Position numbers and translations under genes: made by a program. A stretch of DNA of 64,000 nt, from positions 976,001 through 1,040,000 of the forward strand of contig NZ_CP093337.1 in assembly GCF_022637395.1 (NCBI RefSeq), read 5' to 3'. The notes beneath the pieces were generated by a model. The model worked only from the letters and a program-made list of their open reading frames with translations. It did not search any database and was not told the DNA's origin. The stretch's first letter is position 1. The number at the start of each line of letters is the position of its first letter. Positions 43,024-56,249 of this stretch are shown here, in pieces. The DNA comes from Shinella sp. H4-D48. GTDB taxonomy: Bacteria; Pseudomonadota; Alphaproteobacteria; Rhizobiales; Rhizobiaceae.

Positions 43024-43156
43024 GGCACTGCTGCAGGACGTGATGAAGCGCCATATGTGCAAGCTCGATTGACGGCGGAGCGCGGCCCCCCTATTTTACC
43101 GCCATTGTCATCAACAGAAAGGCGCCGTTGCGGTTCTCAAGCACGGCTCATAGTCC

Positions 43157-44437
43157 TTGTTCGAACTCGCGATTGCCGTCTTCCTTATCCTCTTCAACGG
43201 GGTTTTTGCCCTTTCCGAACTTTCCATCGTTTCCGCTCGCAAGCCCCGCCTGAAAACCATGGCGGCGCAGGGCGTGCGCGGCGCAGCTACGGCGCTGCGA
43301 CTGGCCGAAGACCCCGGTAAGTTCCTCTCCACCGTCCAGATCGGCATCACGCTTATCGGCATTCTCGCCGGTGCGTTCTCGGGTGCGGCGCTCGGCGGCC
43401 GCCTGCGTAACATCCTTGCCGCCGAGGGCGTGCCTGACTGGCTGGCCGACCCGCTGGGCTACGGTATCGTCATCTTCATCATCACCTATCTGTCCGTCGT
43501 CGTCGGCGAGTTGGTGCCCAAGCAGATCGCGCTGCGCAATCCCGAGCGTTTCGCCTCGATGGTTGCGCCCTCCATGTCGCTTCTGTCCAAGATCGGCGCG
43601 CCTGCCGTCTGGGCGCTCGATGCCTCGACGCGCCTTATCTTCCGTCTCATGGGCCAGCATGCGGCCTCCGAAACGGTCGTGACGGACGAGGAGATCAGGA
43701 CCATCGTGGCCGAGGCGGAAGCCGCCGGCGTCATCGAGGGCGGCGAAAAGCTGATGATCGCCGGCGTCATGCGCTTTTCCGACCGCGAGGCGCGCGGCCT
43801 CATGACGCCGCGCAACGATGTGGACTGGATCGATCTTGGCGACACGGTCGAGGAAATTCACCAGCAGCTCGTTGAGAGCCAGCATTCGCGCCTGCCGGTC
43901 GCCGATGGCGGACCGGAAACCATCGTCGGGGTGGTACAAAAGCGCGAGCTGCTTTCTGCCCTGCTGAGCGGCCAACCGCTCGACATCCGCTCCTTCGTTC
44001 GTCCCGCGCCGATCGTACCGGATACGATGGATGCGATGCGCGTTCTCGATACGCTGCGCAATTCGGAAGTGCCGATCCTGCTCATCCACGACGAGTACGG
44101 CCACTTCGAGGGCGTCATCACTCCCGCCGACGTGCTGGAGGCGATTGCCGGCGTGTTCCGCTCCGATATCGAGGAGGGGGACGACGAATATGCCGTTCAG
44201 CGCGACGACGGTTCGTGGCTCATTTCCGGCGCCATGCCGATCGATGAAATGGCCGATCGGCTCGGTCTGTCGCTGCCGGCGCGCCGCAGCTACCAGACAG
44301 CCGCCGGTCTCGTCATCGAATCGCTGCAGAAGCTCCCGAAGACCGGCGAGGTCACCGAAACCCAGGGCTGGCGCTTCGAGGTCGTCGATATGGACGGCCG
44401 CCGCGTCGACAAGCTCCTGGTCACGCGCCTCGACTAA
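43157..44437 (+). CDS. CorC/HlyC-type membrane protein (CNNM, DUF21, CBS pair)
   Basis: Protein of 426 residues. The DUF21/CNNM membrane domain (about 1-185, three to four helices, with [21 protein letters not shown]) is followed by two CBS domains (about 205-330; [14 protein letters not shown] region and [20 protein letters not shown]) and a C-terminal CorC_HlyC domain (about 345-426). This family includes magnesium/cobalt efflux proteins; the hemolysin name is historical. The start is TTG at 43157, since the first helix begins there and no ATG occurs until about residue 33. It converges on soxR with a 4-base overlap at the stop codons. Confidence 0.9.
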   Translation: MFELAIAVFLILFNGVFALSELSIVSARKPRLKTMAAQGVRGAATALRLAEDPGKFLSTVQIGITLIGILAGAFSGAALGGRLRNILAAEGVPDWLADPLGYGIVIFIITYLSVVVGELVPKQIALRNPERFASMVAPSMSLLSKIGAPAVWALDASTRLIFRLMGQHAASETVVTDEEIRTIVAEAEAAGVIEGGEKLMIAGVMRFSDREARGLMTPRNDVDWIDLGDTVEEIHQQLVESQHSRLPVADGGPETIVGVVQKRELLSALLSGQPLDIRSFVRPAPIVPDTMDAMRVLDTLRNSEVPILLIHDEYGHFEGVITPADVLEAIAGVFRSDIEEGDDEYAVQRDDGSWLISGAMPIDEMADRLGLSLPARRSYQTAAGLVIESLQKLPKTGEVTETQGWRFEVVDMDGRRVDKLLVTRLD

Positions 44438-44904
44438 GGGACATCGGGCTCGAGCAGTCTCGGGCCCGGGCCTTCGGCGCCTAGCGTATCGAGCGGGTTG
44501 CGCAGCGGGCATTCCTGCATCGAAAGACATCCGCAGCCGATGCAGCCGTCGAGCTGGTTGCGCAGCCGCGTCAGCCGCGCGATGCGCTCGTCGAGCTTGC
44601 CGCGCCAGGTCTTTGAGAGCGCGTTCCAGTCCTTTACAGTCAGCGGCCTGTCATGGGGAAGCACGGACAGTGCTTCGGCAATCTCGGCAAGTGGTATGCC
44701 GGTGCGCTGCGCAACCTTGATCACTGCGACACGCCGCAGGATGCTGCGGGGGTAGCGCCGCTGGTTGCCGCGATTGCGCTGGCTGTGGATGAGCCCCTTC
44801 TCTTCGTAGAAATGCAGGGTCGACACCGCCACCCCGCTGCGTTCGGCAACCTCGCCGACGCTGAGTTCCCGGGACATCGCGCCGTTGGGACATTTTTCCA
44901 TCAT
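44434..44904 (-). CDS. soxR: Redox-sensitive transcriptional activator SoxR
   Basis: MerR-family activator of 156 residues. The N-terminal winged helix-turn-helix ([27 protein letters not shown]) is followed by the dimer helix and the C-terminal iron-sulfur motif [12 protein letters not shown] (Cys121, 124, 126, 132; C-x2-C-x-C-x5-C), so the [2Fe-2S] sensor is complete. ATG 44904 (second ATG 44901). The gene is divergent from an FMN reductase gene, and the shared 69-bp spacer holds a SoxR box. In nonenteric bacteria SoxR responds to redox-cycling drugs such as phenazines and controls pumps and reductases directly, which fits the two genes opposite. Confidence 0.96.
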   Translation of the reverse strand: MMEKCPNGAMSRELSVGEVAERSGVAVSTLHFYEEKGLIHSQRNRGNQRRYPRSILRRVAVIKVAQRTGIPLAEIAEALSVLPHDRPLTVKDWNALSKTWRGKLDERIARLTRLRNQLDGCIGCGCLSMQECPLRNPLDTLGAEGPGPRLLEPDVP

Positions 44905-44908
44905 GGTG

Positions 44909-44939
44909 TTGACCTCAGGTTTAGTTGAGGTTTTATACC
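44909..44939 (+). promoter_or_regulatory. SoxR box in a 19-bp-spacer promoter
   Basis: CCTCAGGTTTAGTTGAGG (44913-44930) matches the dyad CCTCAAGTTAACTTGAGG known for SoxR with mismatches only near the centre. It lies between a -35 TTGACC (44909-44914) and a -10 TATACC (44934-44939) that are 19 bases apart, the over-long spacing that MerR-family activators correct. The promoter points to the FMN reductase-MFS operon. Confidence 0.9.
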
Positions 44940-44973
44940 ACGGGCTCCCAGTTTTCAACGGAGCCCCAAACAC

Positions 44974-45546
44974 ATGACAACACGACTGACCATCGCCCTT
45001 ATCTATGGCAGCGGCCGCGAGGGTCGTTTCGCCGATACGGTCGCGGGATGGCTGGAACCGGAGCTCGCCAGCTTCTCTCAATATGATATCGTCCGTATCG
45101 ATGCGGCGGAGCTTGCCTTCACACCCGGCGGTCTCGACGAAGCGTCGGCGGCGCTGGTGGAAAGCCGCATTTCGCAGGCGGATGCCTTCCTCATCGTGAC
45201 GCCCGAATATAACCACGCCTATCCCGCAGCACTGAAGGCAATCATCGACAGCTCCTTCAGGCCGTGGCACGCCAAGCCTGTCGCCTTCGTGTGCTACGGC
45301 GGCGTCTCGGGCGGTCTGCGCGCTGTCGAGCAGTTGCGGCTGGTCTTTGCGGAGCTGCATGCGGTGACGATCCGCGAAACGGTGAGCCTCGCCCATGCCT
45401 GGACGCAGTTCGACCCCGCCGGCAATCCGTTCCGTCCCGGCATATTGAACGGCCAGCTCGCCGTGCTGATGTCGCGTCTTGCCTGGTGGGCGCATGCCCT
45501 GAAGGCGGCGCGGATCGCAACGCGTTATGACGAGGTGGCGGCATGA
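44974..45546 (+). CDS. NADPH-dependent FMN reductase (SoxR target)
   Basis: Flavodoxin-fold NAD(P)H:FMN or quinone reductase of 190 residues. The FMN phosphate loop is [16 protein letters not shown] near 8-23, [18 protein letters not shown] near 75-92 is the family signature, and [17 protein letters not shown] forms the second flavin loop. It would reduce redox-cycling quinones or supply reduced flavin. Its promoter carries the SoxR box. The stop overlaps the MFS ATG (ATGA), so both genes are coupled. Confidence 0.93.
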   Translation: MTTRLTIALIYGSGREGRFADTVAGWLEPELASFSQYDIVRIDAAELAFTPGGLDEASAALVESRISQADAFLIVTPEYNHAYPAALKAIIDSSFRPWHAKPVAFVCYGGVSGGLRAVEQLRLVFAELHAVTIRETVSLAHAWTQFDPAGNPFRPGILNGQLAVLMSRLAWWAHALKAARIATRYDEVAA

Positions 45547-46775
45547 GACCGGCCGATTATGCGACCGCAGAGGTTGCGCGCTCGCCCCAGGATTATCGCC
45601 GCAACGCAACGATGCTGATGATCAGCACGCTCACCATCATGTCGGGCGCAACGATTTCCGCCTCCCTGCCGGGCATCGCCGCGCGTTTTGCCGATGTCGA
45701 CAATGTGGCGCTGCTCAGCCGGCTGGTGCTGACACTGCCGGCGGCGTTCATCGCGTTGTTTTCGCCGGCCGCCGGCTTTGTGGTCGACCGCTTCGGCCGC
45801 AAGCCGCTTCTGCTCGCTTCGCTTGTCCTCTTTACACTGGCCGGCGCGTCGGGGCTGTTTGCCGATACCCTGCCGGGACTGCTGGTAGGGCGGGCCGTGC
45901 TTGGCATTGCGATCGGCGGCATCATGACGGCGACGACGGCGCTTGTCGGCGATTTCTTCCAGGGAGCTGCGCGCGATCGCTACATGGGTTTGCAGCAGGC
46001 CTTTGTGGGGATCGGCGGCACGATCTTCCTCACGGGCGGCGGCTTCCTGGCGGAGGTCCACTGGCGCGGCCCCTTCCTCATCTACGCGGTGGCGATCCTG
46101 CTTTTGCCGGCGGCCATCGCGTTCCTGCCGGAGCCGCGTCGTGCACCGACGAAGGGGGTGGTCGAAGGGCAGGGCCGGCTTGGCGGGCGCGGGGTGACGC
46201 TGCTCGCCCTGCTGTTTGCAGCGGCGATCATCAACATGATCGCATTCTACATGATCCCGACGCAGTTGCCGTTCTATCTGGCGCATCTCGGCTTTGCCGC
46301 GCCCAGTCTGGCGGGCACGGCGATCGGCGCCGGCCAGCTCGTCGGCGTGATGAGTGCCCTTGCCTTTGCGCCGGTCCGGCGCCGGCTCGGCATCATGGGC
46401 GTGTTCAGCCTCGGTTTCGTTTCGGCCGGGCTTTCCTTCCTGCTGCTGTCGTATGCGCAAAGCTATGCCGGTGTGCTCCTCGCGATGGCGGTCTCCGGCG
46501 TGTGCATGGGCACGATCATGCCGAACTTCGCGGCGGCCGCGATGGTTCTGGCGCCACCCGCGCTGCGCGGCCGGATCTCCGGTCTGCTGGTCGCGAGTAT
46601 CTTTGCGGGCCAGTTCCTTTCGCCTGTGGTTTCGCAGCCGCTCATTTCGGCGTCGGGTTTCGAGGCGGCGTATGCCGTCGTCGGAGCCATTGTCCTGGTC
46701 ATCGGCATCGCGGCCTTCGCGGCACGGCTGCTGTGGCGGGATAACGGTGCGGTCGTCTCCGGTCGGCATGCATAG
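45543..46775 (+). CDS. MFS transporter (SoxR target, probable drug efflux)
   Basis: Twelve-helix major facilitator of 410 residues. Motif A after helix 2 is [16 protein letters not shown], followed by [14 protein letters not shown] and a second-half repeat. No large N-terminal extension. It is translationally coupled to the FMN reductase and therefore under the same SoxR promoter, so export of a redox-active compound such as a phenazine or quinone is the likely job; this is inference from regulation. It ends 19 bases before the convergent trmL gene. Confidence 0.92.
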   Translation: MRPADYATAEVARSPQDYRRNATMLMISTLTIMSGATISASLPGIAARFADVDNVALLSRLVLTLPAAFIALFSPAAGFVVDRFGRKPLLLASLVLFTLAGASGLFADTLPGLLVGRAVLGIAIGGIMTATTALVGDFFQGAARDRYMGLQQAFVGIGGTIFLTGGGFLAEVHWRGPFLIYAVAILLLPAAIAFLPEPRRAPTKGVVEGQGRLGGRGVTLLALLFAAAIINMIAFYMIPTQLPFYLAHLGFAAPSLAGTAIGAGQLVGVMSALAFAPVRRRLGIMGVFSLGFVSAGLSFLLLSYAQSYAGVLLAMAVSGVCMGTIMPNFAAAAMVLAPPALRGRISGLLVASIFAGQFLSPVVSQPLISASGFEAAYAVVGAIVLVIGIAAFAARLLWRDNGAVVSGRHA

Positions 46776-46794
46776 GGGCTTGCCGGAAAGCGCG

Positions 46795-47256
46795 TCAGAC
46801 GAACCCGGTCTGGCGCAGCGCTTCGCCGCAGATCATTGCGGCGGAGAGCGCGACGTTGATGGAGCGCTGTGCCTCGACCATCGGGATAAGGACGCGTCCG
46901 TCGGCGATGTCGTGAACATGGTCCGGTACGCCGGCGCTTTCGCGACCGAAAAGCAGGATGTCGTCGGGCCGGTAGGCGAAGTCTGTATAGATGCCCGCCG
47001 CCTTGGTGGAGGCGAGAATCAGGCGGCGGCCGGTCTGGCTGCGCCAATCCTCGAACCGGTCCCAGCTGACATGGCGCGTCAGCGTCACCGAGGCGAGATA
47101 GTCCATGCCGGCGCGCTTCAGGCTGCGGTCGGATATGTCGAAGCCGGCCGGCTCGATGATGTCTACGGCGAGCCCCATGCAGGCGGCGAAACGCAGCATC
47201 GTGCCGGTATTGCCGGCGATATCTGGCTGGTAGAGGGCAATGCGAAGTGCGGACAT
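46795..47256 (-). CDS. trmL: tRNA (cytidine(34)/uridine(34)-2'-O)-methyltransferase TrmL
   Basis: SPOUT methyltransferase of 153 residues that 2'-O-methylates the wobble base of tRNA-Leu. Motifs are IALYQPDIAGNTGTMLRFAA (motif 1, Asn and Arg), LLFGRESAGVPDHVHD (motif 2) and IPMVEAQRSINVALSAAM (motif 3, the SAM-binding trefoil knot). The family signature QRSxNVAxS is in its normal place. The start is ATG 47256. It diverges from an upstream ORF and an ABC exporter over 434 bases. Confidence 0.95.
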   Translation of the reverse strand: MSALRIALYQPDIAGNTGTMLRFAACMGLAVDIIEPAGFDISDRSLKRAGMDYLASVTLTRHVSWDRFEDWRSQTGRRLILASTKAAGIYTDFAYRPDDILLFGRESAGVPDHVHDIADGRVLIPMVEAQRSINVALSAAMICGEALRQTGFV

Positions 47257-47477
47257 GCCGTCTCGCTATAACAATTCGCAGCCCGATGCGACGCCGTTTT
47301 CATGGCGCGCGGCGAAAACGGCGCGAGGTGGGCCCGAGCGGGAAGGGGCAGGCGCGGATGAATGTGGCGGCAAGGCAACAGAATTAGTCGCAGATGGGAA
47401 ATCGCCAGGAAGCGGCTGGAAAATTGCATCGTTTCGGGTTAACCACGGCACATCTGAAACGCGAGAAAGGGAGGAAC

Positions 47478-47537
47478 ATGATGAATAACGCCCATCGGCT
47501 GCGCCTCCCGGCAGGAATCACGCCTCTTCTCGCTTAG
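47478..47537 (+). CDS. Short upstream ORF before ABC exporter (19 aa)
   Basis: ATG 47478 follows GGGAGGAAC closely and opens MMNNAHRLRLPAGITPLLA, then TAG. The ribosome site is stronger than that of the exporter 153 bases downstream. The 434-base region between trmL and the exporter contains no other convincing gene; the rest is GC-rich with no clear terminator. The peptide has no run of one amino acid, so it is not a classic attenuator, but it could be a translation-arrest or drug-sensing leader. Expression is unproven. Confidence 0.5.
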   Translation: MMNNAHRLRLPAGITPLLA

Positions 47538-47690
47538 GCATTTCGCCGCCCTCATTCCCTTCGTGCCTGCATATCAATTCGCCGTGTGACGCCTTTCGTC
47601 GCCCCGCGGCACGCCAAGCGGAACCCGCTCCCGACTGCGCCCTTTTGCGCCGTGCGTACCGGTTCCGTCGTTTCTATTACGGAGAAAGCC

Positions 47691-49547
<1,857 letters not shown>

Positions 49548-49554
49548 AAACAGA

Positions 49555-49589
49555 GAAGGCCGGCCCTACTAGTGGCCGGCCTTCTTCCT
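49555..49589 (+). terminator. Terminator between the two ABC exporter genes
   Basis: A perfect 11-bp stem GAAGGCCGGCC (49555-49565) pairs with GGCCGGCCTTC (49574-49584) across an 8-base loop and is followed by TTCCTTT. It lies 8 bases after the first exporter stop. Confidence 0.85.
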
Positions 49590-49637
49590 TTCCGAACTTT
49601 AATTTGCCGCCCGGCCAAAACGGCCTATATCGGGGGC

Positions 49638-51506
<1,869 letters not shown>

Positions 51507-51771
51507 GGCCGCCTCGCGGTCGTGAACAGGCACGCCTTTGCGCCTTGAAAGGGTTGCGCTTTCCGGCGCCATCCTGATGGATGTCAAGCCCTCACCGTTT
51601 TCCCGCGACAATGTGCCCACCTCCCCTTGCCAAGGCTGGACATAATTTGCGATCAAGCATAGAACGCGCCGGATTGACGGGGAATCTATGGCCGTATTGT
51701 GTCCGGATATTGCCGGTTCCCAGGGGGCGGTGCGGTTTTCCGCAGACTTTGCGTGAGAGGATGGTTTAGCC

Positions 51772-52350
51772 GTGAGCGAACACGAGACAACAAGCGAATC
51801 CCATGGCGAGCCCACTCGCCGCGATTTTCTTTACCTGACCACCGGTATGGCGGGCGTCGTGGGCGGCGTTGCTGTCGCTTGGCCGTTCATCGACCAGATG
51901 CGTCCGGATGCGTCCACGCTGGCGCTCGCTTCCATCGAGGTCGACGTCTCCAGCCTGACGCCTGGCATGTCGCTGACCGCCAAGTGGCGCGGCAAGCCGG
52001 TCTTCATCCGTAACCGCACGGAGCAGGAAGTCGAGGAAGCCAAGGCCGTCGCGCTCGCCGACCTGAAGGACCCGGTCGCGCGCAACGCAAACATCGCGCC
52101 CGACGCCCAGGCGACGGATATCGACCGCTCCGCCGGCGAAGGCAAGGAGAACTGGATCGTCATGATCGGTTCGTGCACCCATCTCGGCTGTGTTCCGCTC
52201 GGCCAGGCCGGCGATTTCGGCGGCTGGTTCTGTCCCTGCCATGGTTCTCACTACGATACGGCCGGCCGTATCCGTAAGGGTCCTGCCCCTGAGAACCTGG
52301 CTGTGCCGACCTTCTCGTTCGTATCCGACACAGTCATCAAGATCGGTTGA
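51772..52350 (+). CDS. petA: Ubiquinol-cytochrome c reductase Rieske iron-sulfur subunit
   Basis: Rieske subunit of complex III, 192 residues. The twin-arginine signal-anchor [23 protein letters not shown] (about 15-37) sends the folded protein across the inner membrane. The cluster ligands are Cys135, His137, Cys154 and His157 in CTHLGC and CPCHGSH, with Cys140 and Cys156 for the disulfide. The start is GTG 51772. First gene of petABC. The 265 bases upstream hold no gene; a promoter is expected there but I could not fix one. Confidence 0.97.
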   Translation: MSEHETTSESHGEPTRRDFLYLTTGMAGVVGGVAVAWPFIDQMRPDASTLALASIEVDVSSLTPGMSLTAKWRGKPVFIRNRTEQEVEEAKAVALADLKDPVARNANIAPDAQATDIDRSAGEGKENWIVMIGSCTHLGCVPLGQAGDFGGWFCPCHGSHYDTAGRIRKGPAPENLAVPTFSFVSDTVIKIG

Positions 52351-52364
52351 GGGGACACCTGATA

Positions 52365-53633
52365 ATGAGTGCTGAACATTCCACCTACCAGCCGACGACT
52401 GGCATCGAAAAATGGGTCGATTCGCGCCTGCCTCTGCCGCGCATGATCCATGACAGCTTCGTTTCCTACCCGGTACCGCGCAATCTGAACTATGCCTACA
52501 CCTTCGGCGCCATGCTGTCGGTGATGCTGATCGTGCAGATCGCGACCGGCATCGTGCTGGCCATGCACTACGCCGCCGAAACCACAGTCGCGTTCAACTC
52601 GGTCGAAAAGATCATGCGCGACGTGAACCACGGCTGGCTGCTTCGCTACATGCACGCCAACGGCGCGTCCTTCTTCTTCATCGCGGTCTACCTGCACATT
52701 GCCCGTGGTCTCTACTACGGCTCCTACAAGGCGCCGCGCGAAATCCTCTGGATCCTCGGCGTCGTCATCTACCTCCTGATGATGGCAACGGGCTTCATGG
52801 GCTACGTTCTGCCCTGGGGTCAGATGTCCTTCTGGGGTGCGACGGTTATCACCGGCTTCTTCTCCGCCTTCCCGTGGGTTGGCGAGTGGATCCAGCAGTT
52901 CCTGCTCGGCGGTTTCGCCGTCGACAACCCGACGCTGAACCGCTTCTTCGCGCTGCACTACCTGCTTCCCTTCATGATCGCGGGCGTCGTTGTCCTGCAC
53001 ATCTGGGCCCTGCACGTCACCGGCCAGACCAACCCGACCGGCGTCGAGGTGAAGTCGAAGACGGACACGGTTCCCTTCACGCCCTATGCGACGCTGAAGG
53101 ACGCCCTTGGCGTATCGGTCTTCCTGATCGTGTTCGCCTGGTTCATCTTCTACATGCCGAACTATCTCGGCCACCCGGACAACTACATCCCGGCCGATCC
53201 GCTGAAGACCCCGGCCCACATCGTTCCGGAATGGTACTACCTGCCGTTCTACGCGATGCTGCGCGCCATCACCTTCAATGTCGGCCCGATCGACTCCAAG
53301 CTCGGTGGCGTTCTGGTGATGTTCGGCTCGATCATCATCCTGTTCTTCCTGCCGTGGCTCGACACCTCCAAGGTGCGTTCCGCAGTCTACCGTCCGTGGT
53401 ACAAGCTGTTCTTCTGGATCTTCGTGGCCAACGCCATCATGCTCGGCTGGCTCGGCGCCATGCCTGCTGAGGGCATCTACGTCATCCTGTCGCAGCTCGG
53501 CACGGTCTATTACTTTGGCTTCTTCATCATCCTCATGCCGTTGCTCGGCCTGATCGAGACCCCGAAGCGCATTCCGAATTCGATCACGGAAGCGGTTCTG
53601 GAAAAGAAGAACGCCAAGGCGGCCAAGGCCTGA
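52365..53633 (+). CDS. petB: Cytochrome b subunit of bc1 complex
   Basis: Eight-helix cytochrome b of 422 residues, carrying the two b hemes and both quinone sites. The heme histidines lie in the second and fourth helices ([19 protein letters not shown] and [20 protein letters not shown]), and the Qo-site [15 protein letters not shown] motif is present. It is not split into b6 and subunit IV. ATG 52365, 14 bases after petA, with GAGGGGAC. Confidence 0.97.
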   Translation: MSAEHSTYQPTTGIEKWVDSRLPLPRMIHDSFVSYPVPRNLNYAYTFGAMLSVMLIVQIATGIVLAMHYAAETTVAFNSVEKIMRDVNHGWLLRYMHANGASFFFIAVYLHIARGLYYGSYKAPREILWILGVVIYLLMMATGFMGYVLPWGQMSFWGATVITGFFSAFPWVGEWIQQFLLGGFAVDNPTLNRFFALHYLLPFMIAGVVVLHIWALHVTGQTNPTGVEVKSKTDTVPFTPYATLKDALGVSVFLIVFAWFIFYMPNYLGHPDNYIPADPLKTPAHIVPEWYYLPFYAMLRAITFNVGPIDSKLGGVLVMFGSIIILFFLPWLDTSKVRSAVYRPWYKLFFWIFVANAIMLGWLGAMPAEGIYVILSQLGTVYYFGFFIILMPLLGLIETPKRIPNSITEAVLEKKNAKAAKA

Positions 53634-53653
53634 GACGGGCGACGAAAGGAACC

Positions 53654-54538
53654 ATGACAATGAAAAAGCTTGTTGCAGGCATTCTGTCGCTCGCCCTCGT
53701 CGCCGGTCTGGGCGCCTCCTTCGCTACGGCGGAAGAGGCAGCGCCCGCAGCCGGTGCAGAGGCCGAACACGCCACGCCGCACTATCCGATGCATAAGCCC
53801 AAGCAGCAGGACTGGTCTTTTGCCGGTCCGTTCGGCAAGTACGACAAGGGCCAGCTTCAGCGCGGCCTGAAGGTCTACACCGAAGTCTGTTCGGCCTGCC
53901 ATTCGATGAACCTCGTCTCCTTCCGCACGCTGGAAGGGCTTGGCTACTCGGAGGCCCAGATCAAGGCTTTCGCCGCGAACTACGAAGTTCAGGACGGCCC
54001 GAACAGCGACGGCGAGATGTATATGCGGAAGGCCGTGCCTTCCGACCACTTCCCGTCGCCCTACGCCAACCACGAGGCGGCTGCCGCTTCGAACAATGGT
54101 GCGGCTCCGCCGGACTTCTCGCTGATCGCCAAGGCGCGCGGCATCACCCGCGGCTTCCCGCAGTTCGTCTTCGACATCTTCACGCAGTACCAGGAAGGCG
54201 GGCCGGATTACATCTACTCGCTGTTGACGGGTTACGATGAAGAGAAGCCGGCGCATCTCGAAGTCGCCGAAGGCACGCACTACAACCCCTATTTCGCCAA
54301 TGCTGCGGCGCTTGCCATGGCAAAGCCGATCTCCGACGACCAGGTCACCTATGACGACGGTGCGCCGCAGACGGTCGACCAGTACGCTCACGACGTCGCC
54401 GCCTTCCTGATGTGGGCCGCTGAGCCGCATCTCGAGGAACGCAAGCGTACCGGCTTCATGGTGATGGTCTTCCTGCTGATCTTCACGGGCCTGATCTATC
54501 TGACGAAGAAGTCGGTCTACGCGAACAAGGAACACTGA
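53654..54538 (+). CDS. petC: Cytochrome c1 subunit of bc1 complex
   Basis: Cytochrome c1 of 294 residues: signal peptide 1-26, acidic linker, heme site CSACH (Cys79, Cys82, His83), a probable axial Met in the C-terminal half, and a C-terminal membrane anchor near 270-288 (FMVMVFLLIFTGLIYLT). In this genome it is separate, not fused to petB. ATG 53654 or 53660. Followed by a terminator, so petABC is a closed operon. Confidence 0.97.
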   Translation: MTMKKLVAGILSLALVAGLGASFATAEEAAPAAGAEAEHATPHYPMHKPKQQDWSFAGPFGKYDKGQLQRGLKVYTEVCSACHSMNLVSFRTLEGLGYSEAQIKAFAANYEVQDGPNSDGEMYMRKAVPSDHFPSPYANHEAAAASNNGAAPPDFSLIAKARGITRGFPQFVFDIFTQYQEGGPDYIYSLLTGYDEEKPAHLEVAEGTHYNPYFANAAALAMAKPISDDQVTYDDGAPQTVDQYAHDVAAFLMWAAEPHLEERKRTGFMVMVFLLIFTGLIYLTKKSVYANKEH

Positions 54539-54560
54539 GCGGTCTGACCGCCCGGTTCGA

Positions 54561-54586
54561 AAGGCGGCCTCCGGGCCGCCTTTTTT
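54561..54586 (+). terminator. Rho-independent terminator of petABC
   Basis: A 9-bp stem AAGGCGGCC (54561-54569) pairs with GGCCGCCTT (54574-54582) across a 4-base loop and continues into TTTT, 23 bases after the petC stop. Confidence 0.94.
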
Positions 54587-54645
54587 GTTGTGGGGCGTTG
54601 CCGCACCTGCAATAACCGGACCGTCTTCCGCAGCCGGGAAATCCC

Positions 54646-55188
54646 ATGTCTACCGTTGAACAAGAACTCGTCGCCGCGATCCGCAACATTCCGGACTATC
54701 CCAAGCCCGGCATCGTGTTCCGGGACATCACCACACTGCTCGGCAATCCGCGCGCCTTCCGCCGCGCCGTGGACGAACTGGTTCATCCCTATGCGGGCAT
54801 CGGCATCGCGAAGGTCGCCGGAATCGAGGCGCGCGGCTTCATCCTTGGCGGTGCAATGGCGCATCAGCTTTCGACCGGCTTCGTGCCGATCCGCAAGAAG
54901 GGCAAGCTGCCGCATGAGACCGTGCGCATCGCCTACAGCCTGGAATACGGCGTGGACGAGATGGAGATGCACAAGGACGCCATTACGCCGGGCGAGAGAG
55001 TGATCCTCGTCGACGACCTGATCGCAACCGGCGGCACGGCAGAGGCCGCCGTGAAGCTGCTACGCCAGATGGGGGCGGATATTGTCGCGGCCTGCTTCGT
55101 CATCGACCTGCCGGCGCTTGGCGGGCGCAAGAAGCTGGAAGCGCTCGGCGTCGAAGTGCGAACGCTGGTGGCTTTCGACGGGCACTGA
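54646..55188 (+). CDS. apt: Adenine phosphoribosyltransferase
   Basis: Converts adenine and PRPP to AMP, purine salvage. It has 180 residues, standard. [11 protein letters not shown] at about 27-37, [17 protein letters not shown] near 62-78, and the PRPP-binding loop [18 protein letters not shown] near 118-135 are all present. It has its own start after the petABC terminator. Confidence 0.97.
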   Translation: MSTVEQELVAAIRNIPDYPKPGIVFRDITTLLGNPRAFRRAVDELVHPYAGIGIAKVAGIEARGFILGGAMAHQLSTGFVPIRKKGKLPHETVRIAYSLEYGVDEMEMHKDAITPGERVILVDDLIATGGTAEAAVKLLRQMGADIVAACFVIDLPALGGRKKLEALGVEVRTLVAFDGH

Positions 55189-55214
55189 CGAGGCGTCAAT
55201 CCCCGGTTCGTCTC

Positions 55215-55682
55215 TCAGACGAACTCCAGCACGGTGCTTTCAAACCGGATGACGGGCTCGCCGTTCTGGTTTTCTCCCGCGCAACGGATCGTGTTGAGCA
55301 CCCGGTCCTTGCGCGTCGCCAGCTCGCGTGAGGCGAGCAGCGTTACCGAATAGCTGATCGTATCGCCGGCGAAGACAGGCCTGAACCAGCCGAGCTTGGT
55401 GAAGCCGGGCGAGGGGCCGAGTTTCGGCGGCGCGATGCCCTCTGCCGCCAGGCGCCGGCATTCGGCGGTCCAGAAGGCGACGAAGCATTTCATCCAGCCG
55501 GCGCTGGTGTGCCAGCCGGAGGCACACAGGCCGCCGAACAGGCTTTGCCGGGCGAGCTCGGCATCCAGATGGAAGGGCTGAGGATCGAAATCCCGGGCGA
55601 AGCGGATGATATCTTCTGCCGTGAAGGTGTTCGAACCGATTTGGACGGTCTGACCGAACGGATAAAGCTCAGCCATCCGCAT
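55215..55682 (-). CDS. MaoC-like hotdog dehydratase (second of pair)
   Basis: Hotdog-fold protein of about 155 residues of the MaoC type, which hydrates enoyl-CoA or related thioesters. The catalytic region has DFDPQPFHLDAELARQSLFGG with the Asp/His pair, followed by the SGWHTSAGWMKCFV segment. ATG 55682 is preferred (AAGGATG 8 bases upstream); ATG 55676 is an alternative. It overlaps the end of the upstream MaoC gene by 14 bases, so the two are coupled and may form one heteromer. Confidence 0.88.
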   Translation of the reverse strand: MRMAELYPFGQTVQIGSNTFTAEDIIRFARDFDPQPFHLDAELARQSLFGGLCASGWHTSAGWMKCFVAFWTAECRRLAAEGIAPPKLGPSPGFTKLGWFRPVFAGDTISYSVTLLASRELATRKDRVLNTIRCAGENQNGEPVIRFESTVLEFV

Positions 55683-56178
55683 AGGCGGCATCCTTCCCGG
55701 CAAGGCGCATCATGTTGACATATTCCGAGATGGCGACGATCTCGCCGCGCTGGTTGGTCACTTCGGCGCGCAGCCGCACGATGCCGATTTCCGGCCGCGA
55801 GCGCGAGACGCGTGCCTCCAGCACCTCGCAATGACCGCCGAGCGTATCGCCGGCCAGAACCGGGCGCTTCCACTCCATCAGGTCAACGCCGGGCGAGCCC
55901 TCCGAGGTGGAGCCGTCGATATAGGCTTCGCAGAGCATGCGCATCATCACCGCGCTGGTGTGCCAGCCGGAAGCGGCCAGCCCACCGAGAATGCTGGCGC
56001 GGCCGGCGGCCTCGTCGATATGCATGGGTTGCGGGTCGAATTCCCGCGCGAAGGCGATGATTTCGTCGGCCGTCAGCGTGCGCTCCTTGAAGGTGAAGCG
56101 GCGTCCGGGTGTGAAATCTTCAAAGCTGCGGTTGGCCACGTCCGTTTGTCCTGTTACGGGCAGGAGAATGGCGGTCAT
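55669..56178 (-). CDS. MaoC-like hotdog dehydratase (first of pair)
   Basis: Hotdog protein of 169 residues, paralogue of the gene it overlaps. It has the same DPQPMHIDEAAGRASILGG catalytic block and GWHTSAVMMRML segment, then VDLMEWKRPVLAGDTLGG. ATG 56178. Two adjacent single-hotdog proteins resemble the split R-hydratase arrangement; which CoA thioester they act on is not clear. Divergent from the membrane protein gene, 71 bases away. Confidence 0.9.
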   Translation of the reverse strand: MTAILLPVTGQTDVANRSFEDFTPGRRFTFKERTLTADEIIAFAREFDPQPMHIDEAAGRASILGGLAASGWHTSAVMMRMLCEAYIDGSTSEGSPGVDLMEWKRPVLAGDTLGGHCEVLEARVSRSRPEIGIVRLRAEVTNQRGEIVAISEYVNMMRLAGKDAAYADG

Positions 56179-56249
56179 GACATTGTTTTGCAAGGCTTGT
56201 CAGGCGGCGGCGCGACGCTATGGTGCGCGGGCAACAGGAGAGGCCAGCG

